Position numbers and translations under genes: made by a program
Source: Gnomoniopsis sp. IMI 355080
Lineage: Eukaryota > Ascomycota > Sordariomycetes > Diaporthales > Gnomoniaceae
NCBI GenBank assembly: GCA_027946555.1
Contig: JAPEVC010000070.1
Coordinates: 89,229 to 153,228, forward strand
Direction of reading: 5' to 3'
DNA: 64,000 bases
Shown here: positions 58,400 to 64,000 of the stretch, one piece after another
Layout of the letters: each line of letters starts with the position of its first letter
Position numbering within the stretch: position 1 is the stretch's first letter
The notes under the pieces: model-generated
Seen by the model: the letters and a program-made list of their open reading frames with translations, nothing else
Databases searched by the model: none
What the model was told of the DNA's origin: nothing

Positions 58400-59384
58400 A
58401 TGTTGTCTGCATTTGTCATCACCAGCATCGCTCTCGCTGCTGCGCCAGCGCTGGCGATCCCGCCGCCCATCTTTGGATTCCCAGACAGCGACAACCATAC
58501 GGAGCTGACTGTTCAGTACACGCTCAATGGCAATACTACAACCGTAAAAGAGGCGATGCTGTTTGGATTCAACAGTACGTTTAGACATCTCATCCGTGAG
58601 GATGTGCTATGCAGTCAGGAGTTTTCATCACACTAATCATGCTGCAGTAACCCAGCAACAACCTCAACTCTCGCTCGACTCGAACCTGTATTCATCCGTC
58701 GCCGCCTACAATGGCTCCTACACCATTATCATGGTCGACCCGGACGCCTCGACCCCGGAAGACCCCAGCAGCCGCTTCATTCTCCACTGGATGGCCCCGA
58801 ACGTGACGCAGGCACAGTCCACCGGCGGCCTGCGCCAACTCAGCCCGCCCAGCGCCGCCGGCACCGGCGTGCAGGACTTTGTCTCGTACCGGGCCCCGAC
58901 ACCGGGCAATACCTCGTCGGCGCACCGGTACATCATCTACGCGTTCGAGCAGCCCGCCACTTTTGCCGTGCCGAGCGAGTTTGCGAGTCTTGCGGGTGGG
59001 CAGAACCGCACCAACTTCAACCTGACGACGTTCATGAGCGCGGCAGGGCTGGACCGGCCGGCGGCGGCGGAGTATTTCTATGTGAATCGGCAGACGCAGG
59101 TGCCGGGTGACTTTGTGGCGCTGGCGGGGGGTACTTATCCCGGAGGCAACGGGGGTGCGATATTCGAGGATAGTCCCGATGCGGCGGGGAATGCGACGAC
59201 AACGGCGTCGGGGACGTCTACCTCCACCTCCACCTCCTCCTCGACGGCGTCGTCGACTGGTGCGACTGCTACGGATGGGTCAACCGCGTCTGGGGCTGCT
59301 GGGGCGGCGGTAGTGAGTTTGAGGGAGATGGTGAGTGTGGGCGCTGTTGGGGCCGCGGTTTGGGGCCTTGTGGCATTGCTGTGA
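58400..59384 (+). CDS. GPI-anchored PEBP-family protein
   Basis: Two exons (58400-58574, 58648-59384) give 303 aa. A signal peptide (MLSAFVITSIALAAAPALA) is followed by a phosphatidylethanolamine-binding-protein domain, with YTIIMVDPDASTPEDPSSRF as the core strand and the ligand-pocket DPD, then LHWMAPN, and the HRYIIYAFEQP strand. N-glycosylation sites are frequent. A Ser/Thr/Ala-rich segment (from about residue 235) ends in a hydrophobic tail, so the protein is probably GPI-anchored to membrane or wall. Secreted PEBP proteins are common in ascomycetes, and a few are related to carboxypeptidase Y inhibitors; no function can be assigned here. The intron sits right after the first strand pair and has GT-AG ends with matching phase. 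Confidence 0.92.
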
Positions 59385-59984
59385 GGGAAAGAGCGTCATT
59401 CGATGTGATACTGCGCAGGTGCGGCAGAAGATCCGCGCCAGGGTCATCTTGCAAGTGGCCCAAATCACTGGTGGTTGGGTCGTCTTTGTCACTCGTAATG
59501 GAATGGTCAGCACACTTTGTCGCTGAGGTATTAGATAATGCGCCTTTCATACAGCTGTATATGTATTTTAAGGTTTTTAGGGTTATGTGCGAGTACTAAA
59601 TGGAGCGAGGTTTGTACTTCCATGTTTAACAATCCTCGGCTAGCTACCTACTTGGTAGATAGGTAGGGTCTTCAGTGGCGATGTATTATACGATATGATT
59701 GTGAATATGACTAGATGATGTCCAGCAAACAGTCGTCAATGCGCCACCCCTGCTACCCCAGATCGAGCCTGATTATAGCGGATCCGGGGTAAGGTAAGAC
59801 ACTCGAGCCGCCGAAGCGTTTGACGCGCGTACTCGACCAATTCTTATCTTGACACATGCAAGATAAGGTTTCTCTCAGTTGCCACCATCAACTATTTAGG
59901 CATTACCAAGCACGGCTTGTTTCTATCAAGCTTTTATTGAAAATAAAGGTTGTCGCTATGCTTCCATCGCGGTAGTGCAACGTG
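59385..59984. other. Intergenic region
   Basis: 3' UTR of the PEBP-like gene and promoter of the following gene. It contains an imperfect palindrome of TAGCTACCTACTTGGTAGATAGGTAG at 59640-59665. No coding feature. Confidence 0.45.
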
Positions 59985-62174
59985 ATGATGAAGACGCATG
60001 TTGCGGTTCTGCTTCTTGCGGCCTCTGTCAGAGCATCGCTCTTTGGCTCGCCGTCTCAGAAGCCCCTAGGAACCAATAACGAGGCTGAGGACGAGGCTGC
60101 AGAGATACACGCACCCTGTACATTGAATTTCTCTTCACCATTGCCACACCTCTTCGCCTCCGTATCCACCCTGCTTCAGCAGTGGTCCAACACCATCTTT
60201 CCCAATGGTCATAGCCTCGCCGCCGTCGAGATTCCTGCCTACACGCTCCTGTACCATGGCCTCATATCGCCCGAGGAGGAAAATCCAGAGCCGCCTAGCC
60301 CAGAATGGCTGGCTTTTGACCTCGAGATGGCCTACGGCATCATGGGTTCCTCACGCAACTCCTTCCTGCTGACGTATCAGACCACCCGGCCTGTCAAGGC
60401 ACTGTACTTTGACGGGGAATCTGCGACGCTCATGGGACTAGGCCAGATGGATACGCAGATGCTGCAACTATTTGGCAACGTCACTGGGCCTGCGGATGCG
60501 GGGAGAGGGTTCGGGCTTGGGGCAGAGTATCTGCGTGCGCACGGTTTGTGTAACTGGCTCGAGGAAGCAGGACTGCGAGGACGGGGCTGGGGCGTTGAGG
60601 GCGTGGTGCGAATGAATGCCGGCTTTGAGATGATATGGTGTGACTTTGTGAGCCCAAGCTTGCGACTGGTCTCCAGAGTCAATGTGACGGCGCCTTTGCT
60701 GCCAGAGGACGACGATGACAACGACAATGACAATCCACCTGTCAGGGCTGAGGTGGCCAACTGGGATGTGGTGGACAGCATGGACGAGCTTGTTAGACGA
60801 GGCCGAGTGAGCGAGGCCCCACAGGCGACATCGTACTACCCCTTGCCACCGCAGCCGACCAAGACGGACCGAAATGCTGAGCCATCTAACCCAGCGGCAC
60901 CACCAAACATGCGCTGGGATCTAGGACGCGAGCCTTTTCTCAAGATGCAGGGCTGGGGCTGGTTCGACTCTGCAACATGGCACTATGGCTCGACTCGTAA
61001 TGGCCCAGGACAAGGCGAAGTTCGAGCCAAGGTTCTCAATTGCGGTATCATGACTTACTACTCCCCTCGTTTCGTGAACCAGACTGGCAACCGAGCATTG
61101 GATGAGCAAAAGAGCTTGAATCTGACCAGCGATGGTCTTTGGTCCGGTCCGGGCGAGAATGGCAACAGGACGTTGGCCCTCAAGCAGCTGGCTAGAAGAC
61201 GACGGTTTCACCACCTTGGCGATGTAACGCCTGAGGAAGCGATGGTCATGAGAAACAGTACAGAGCGAGCTCTCAAAAGCCTCCTGGGAGAGAATGACTG
61301 TTCTGGCGCGGACTGGATACTCATTACATCGGAAATTGTTTCCCGAGTGACGAATCAACTGACCTTGATGGATGCCAGCCTAGCTTCTTTCCCGGCGAAG
61401 TCGAGGAACGAGACGGAGACTTACAAATGGCTTTTCAACCTAAGAGCAACAAGTCACCTTCCTTTGGTGCCATATCTCGAATATCCAGGAAAAATTGATC
61501 GGAGCACCTGGTCAACGAATACAGCATTTTACAAGGAGACACACTCTAGGTGCCGCTACCGGTATACAAGGCTCCTGGTTCCTGAAGAGCTTGGAGCTCA
61601 ACTCACTCCCGAGGAAAACGATGTACGATCGGCGATAGAAGAGGTCTACGGGACCATCTGCTCGGTGCTTATCACCATGCACTTCGACATCGAGCTGGCA
61701 TGGCTAGACATGATCGCGAGCAGTGCTTCAGCAAACAAAGCAAGCTCGACGCTCTCTACCAGAGTCTCCACGTGGCAGGGCAATATTTCTGAGCTCACCG
61801 CCTGGCTAGGCTGGGAAAGTCAATATTACGGCTGCAAAGAGCAGTGCGCATGGAACGAACGATGCTACATCCCAATGTGGCCTCTGATGCACTGGGGAGG
61901 CATGGGTAGAGGGCCAGGCAGAGGGCCAGGCGGGCACAGACCTGGAAATGGCACGCACGACGGACCCGGTAGAGGCAGAGGCCCTGGAGGCGGCCGTGGA
62001 CCCGCGTTGGGCGATGATGAACTGCGTCCCCCGCCGCCACCAGACCATGACGGACCGGAACACGGCGGCCCAGGCTTCAAGATGCCTCCAAGAGGACCGG
62101 CATGGATGGGCGACGATACGGATCTGTGGGAGCCGAAATGCGTAGATATTTCTTTTATCATGGGAGAGCGTTGA
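59985..62174 (+). CDS. Secreted protein of unknown function with Gly/Pro-rich C-terminal segment
   Basis: This intronless gene gives 729 aa from the first ATG at 59985; a GTG one codon upstream is not used. A signal peptide (MMKTHVAVLLLAASVRAS) starts it. The body has a block pattern I remember from conserved fungal secreted proteins: HSLAAVEIPAYTLLYHG, EWLAFDLEMAYGIM, VKALYFDGESATLMGLGQMDTQ, and later WDLGREPFLKMQGWGWF and CRYRYTRLLVPEELG. At least ten cysteines and many N-glycosylation sites suggest an extracellular fold. Residues about 640-690 are a Gly/Pro/Arg-rich low-complexity run, followed by a short conserved end (CVDISFIMGER). No enzyme family can be assigned with confidence. Confidence 0.85.
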   Translation: MMKTHVAVLLLAASVRASLFGSPSQKPLGTNNEAEDEAAEIHAPCTLNFSSPLPHLFASVSTLLQQWSNTIFPNGHSLAAVEIPAYTLLYHGLISPEEENPEPPSPEWLAFDLEMAYGIMGSSRNSFLLTYQTTRPVKALYFDGESATLMGLGQMDTQMLQLFGNVTGPADAGRGFGLGAEYLRAHGLCNWLEEAGLRGRGWGVEGVVRMNAGFEMIWCDFVSPSLRLVSRVNVTAPLLPEDDDDNDNDNPPVRAEVANWDVVDSMDELVRRGRVSEAPQATSYYPLPPQPTKTDRNAEPSNPAAPPNMRWDLGREPFLKMQGWGWFDSATWHYGSTRNGPGQGEVRAKVLNCGIMTYYSPRFVNQTGNRALDEQKSLNLTSDGLWSGPGENGNRTLALKQLARRRRFHHLGDVTPEEAMVMRNSTERALKSLLGENDCSGADWILITSEIVSRVTNQLTLMDASLASFPAKSRNETETYKWLFNLRATSHLPLVPYLEYPGKIDRSTWSTNTAFYKETHSRCRYRYTRLLVPEELGAQLTPEENDVRSAIEEVYGTICSVLITMHFDIELAWLDMIASSASANKASSTLSTRVSTWQGNISELTAWLGWESQYYGCKEQCAWNERCYIPMWPLMHWGGMGRGPGRGPGGHRPGNGTHDGPGRGRGPGGGRGPALGDDELRPPPPPDHDGPEHGGPGFKMPPRGPAWMGDDTDLWEPKCVDISFIMGER

Positions 62175-62366
62175 TTTGAGGACCTGTTTTGTGAATACCC
62201 TAGAGTCAGCACCTTAGAAACAGGCGTTTGTAGACAATCTGGAATACTAACATACCACCAGGTCCACGCTAGCAGGGAACCATTTTGATGCTTTGTCTAT
62301 ACTGTGTAGCCTCCGAACTCCATCGCAACGCCCATATCACAGCAGGGTATGATCACAACCACCGTT

Positions 62367-62846
62367 TCAAGCAACCTGAACATACGCCGTCATCGCCTTC
62401 ACCGCGTCACCCTCATGCTGTTTCAGCAATTCGGTAGCCTTGGGCTTCGTCAAATCGAGCTCATCAACCTGTGCAACAACATAATCATCAGCCTTGAAAT
62501 CTTGTGCTTCAAAGGACCTTTCACAATGCTCGGTCCCCGCGACGCATGACATGGGGGCTTTTGAACGCACCAGCAGCGCCACGTCTCCAGCATCGACCTT
62601 GACCTTATTAAGCGCCGTCTTGTCGGCTGACTTAGCCACGCTGAGCTTGTTCATGGCCTTGCTCAGGCCCTCCTGGTCGACCGAGGCAGATCCGGCCACA
62701 TCGTCATCGCGCGCATCCAGCTTCGACAGCGCAGCGGCGGCTTTCCGGTCCTCGGCGGACTTTGCCTTGTCGTCGAGCATTTCGTCCTCGACATCACCGG
62801 TCGTGGCGCCCTCGACGACGCCTGGTGGTTGCTTCTCTTCGGCCAT
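62367..62846 (-). CDS. HYPK-like regulator of the NatA N-terminal acetyltransferase
   Basis: Two exons are proposed (62846-62571 and 62468-62367), giving 125 aa. The intervening 102 nt (62469-62570) have GT-AG ends and a CTGAT branch point, are a multiple of three and contain no stop, so an unspliced form of 159 aa would also be readable. Splicing brings VDAGDVALL directly to VDELDLTKPKATELLKQHEGDAVKAMTAYV. That matches the HYPK family order of a central helical segment followed by a UBA-like three-helix domain. HYPK binds the NatA complex at the ribosome and tunes N-terminal acetylation. The Asp/Ala/Lys-rich N terminus is disordered, as usual. The start ATG at 62846 is followed by AEEKQPP. 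Confidence 0.85.
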   Translation of the reverse strand: MAEEKQPPGVVEGATTGDVEDEMLDDKAKSAEDRKAAAALSKLDARDDDVAGSASVDQEGLSKAMNKLSVAKSADKTALNKVKVDAGDVALLVRSKAPMSCVAGTEHCERSFEAQDFKADDYVVAQVDELDLTKPKATELLKQHEGDAVKAMTAYVQVA

Positions 62847-64000
62847 GACTATGTGAGATGGGTTGGGTGTCGTGGAATGAGGTTGTTGTAGTGGGGTTCG
62901 TTGCCCGGGTTGGAGTTAGAAAGACGGCTTTCTAGGGTGGCAGCGCGATAAGAAACCTTATCGGAGTACGTACCGTAGCTGGGATAGGCTCGCTTTGGAA
63001 GGTATATGGGTCAACCTTGAAGTAGGTAGCTTCTAATATGGCGTTTACAGGCCTCACCAAAATAATCCATTATGACGGGATTCTTGCAGGGTCAGCTACT
63101 TTGGTCCTCTCTGCTTTTATAATCCTATCCCCATACTGCTCTTCCACAGGTGTCTTCAAGCCCTCTGGGCTAGTTCTTGACAATATACAGCTGAATCTTC
63201 GGGATTTGCCTCGCTTCCATCCACTCAAGACAAAACACCAATTCCAAGGCACAAGATCACCGCCCGACAATTCACGTGCTGACAGCCACAGCCCAAAGCC
63301 ATAACCTCTTTCCATCAAGGAATACACAATCCCTACGACAGGGGAAAAGATTGAAGATACGGTCGGCTGGGCTCTCGGGGGGGGGGGGCTAGGTTGCAGC
63401 CTTGTCGCATGGGGATTGTGTCGCTGTGCCAAAGCTTTGTACTACGTGGAAGACTAAGAAAGGTCGGCCGCTAGGAATCACAGGACTTGAGTACCTGAAC
63501 TGGTTACCTACGTACCGGAACATGATGGGTTCTGACAACCGTCCGGAAGTTCACATGTAAGGAATTACTGCCAATCGGATATCCTCAGGGTGCCATCTAG
63601 ATTGGGGTCCAGGATGGCCTGCAGGACAGATATTTACCTACCTAGCTAGGTAGTCTACAGGATAACTGGTCTATATCACGGTTGTGGAAGATCCTTTACA
63701 TATGCACTTTCAGAGGAACGTGCACCAAGAACAACAGTCGTCAGAACCCACGCATTTTCGCTACGGTGTGTAGCCGAAAGGCCATAGCAGGGGCTATATA
63801 CCACCAAGAACTTAAACCTTTCCTTATAAGCAGCATATGCTTACATGTATGTAAAGTACGTATTAGGCATGCTGAACATGCTAATAATGCTGAATATTCA
63901 TTGCTAGATATGCTAATCATGCCCCTTAAATGTCTCTCATATGCCTCTTTGAATGTTTCCATTCATGAGTAGCATGTGCTGAGGATTTTCTGCGTATATG
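62847..64000. other. Right-end intergenic region
   Basis: Promoter of the HYPK-like gene, then about 1 kb without a supportable gene. Features are a G11 run at 63378-63388, an inverted TACCTACCTAGCTAGGTAG at 63635-63653, and at 63869-63922 several close copies of a short ATGCTRA-type word (CATGCTGAACATGCTAATAATGCTGAATATTC and on to ATATGCTAATCATG). Confidence 0.5.

Noticed and set aside
63070..63432. 120-residue minus-strand frame near the right end
   Set aside because: It runs through the G11 homopolymer and has no recognisable motif.
1..64000. Transposons, CRISPR arrays, rRNA genes
   Set aside because: No transposase or reverse-transcriptase motifs, terminal repeats, spaced direct repeats or rRNA signature sequences were seen. 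CRISPR is not expected in a eukaryote.

Overview
The window comes from the nuclear genome of a filamentous ascomycete (Pezizomycotina). Genes are interrupted by short spliceosomal introns, mostly 49 to 113 nt, with GTRNGT donors, CTRAY-like branch points and YAG acceptors. They are monocistronic, separated by long non-coding stretches, and belong to families typical of moulds. The genus cannot be named from sequence alone. All exon joins given here were checked for reading frame. They remain predictions without RNA evidence.

Left part (1-32 kb): the 3' two-thirds of the purine gene for FGAM synthase (ADE6 type); then a divergent pair made of a fused isocyanide synthase-TauD dioxygenase gene (minus) and an aromatic-ring FAD monooxygenase gene (plus), which looks like a small secondary-metabolite locus; a Kap120/importin-11 transport receptor; a secreted pepsin-like protease; a Wss1-type DNA-protein-crosslink protease; a three-PAS hybrid histidine kinase; a luciferase-like-fold protein; an intron-containing tRNA-Leu(AAG); and a salicylate-hydroxylase-like FAD monooxygenase.

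Middle (32-49 kb): gene-poor. It holds a remnant of a fungal membrane-protein family, an intact membrane protein of unknown function with a GC-AG intron, about 5.4 kb with no supportable gene, a protein that joins a Cys/His motif to a degenerate caspase-like domain, and a GPI-anchored phospholipase B.

Right part (49-64 kb): mainly housekeeping genes. These are the nucleolar proteins Tma23 and RNA polymerase I subunit Rpa43 side by side, a quinone oxidoreductase, a large AT-hook/BRCT nuclear protein, a GPI-anchored PEBP-family protein, a secreted protein of unknown function and a HYPK-like NatA regulator. The last 1.15 kb contains no supported gene.

The best candidate for a little-described system is the isocyanide synthase-dioxygenase locus at 3.9-10.0 kb. 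The pseudo-caspase fusion at 41.8-44.2 kb comes second.
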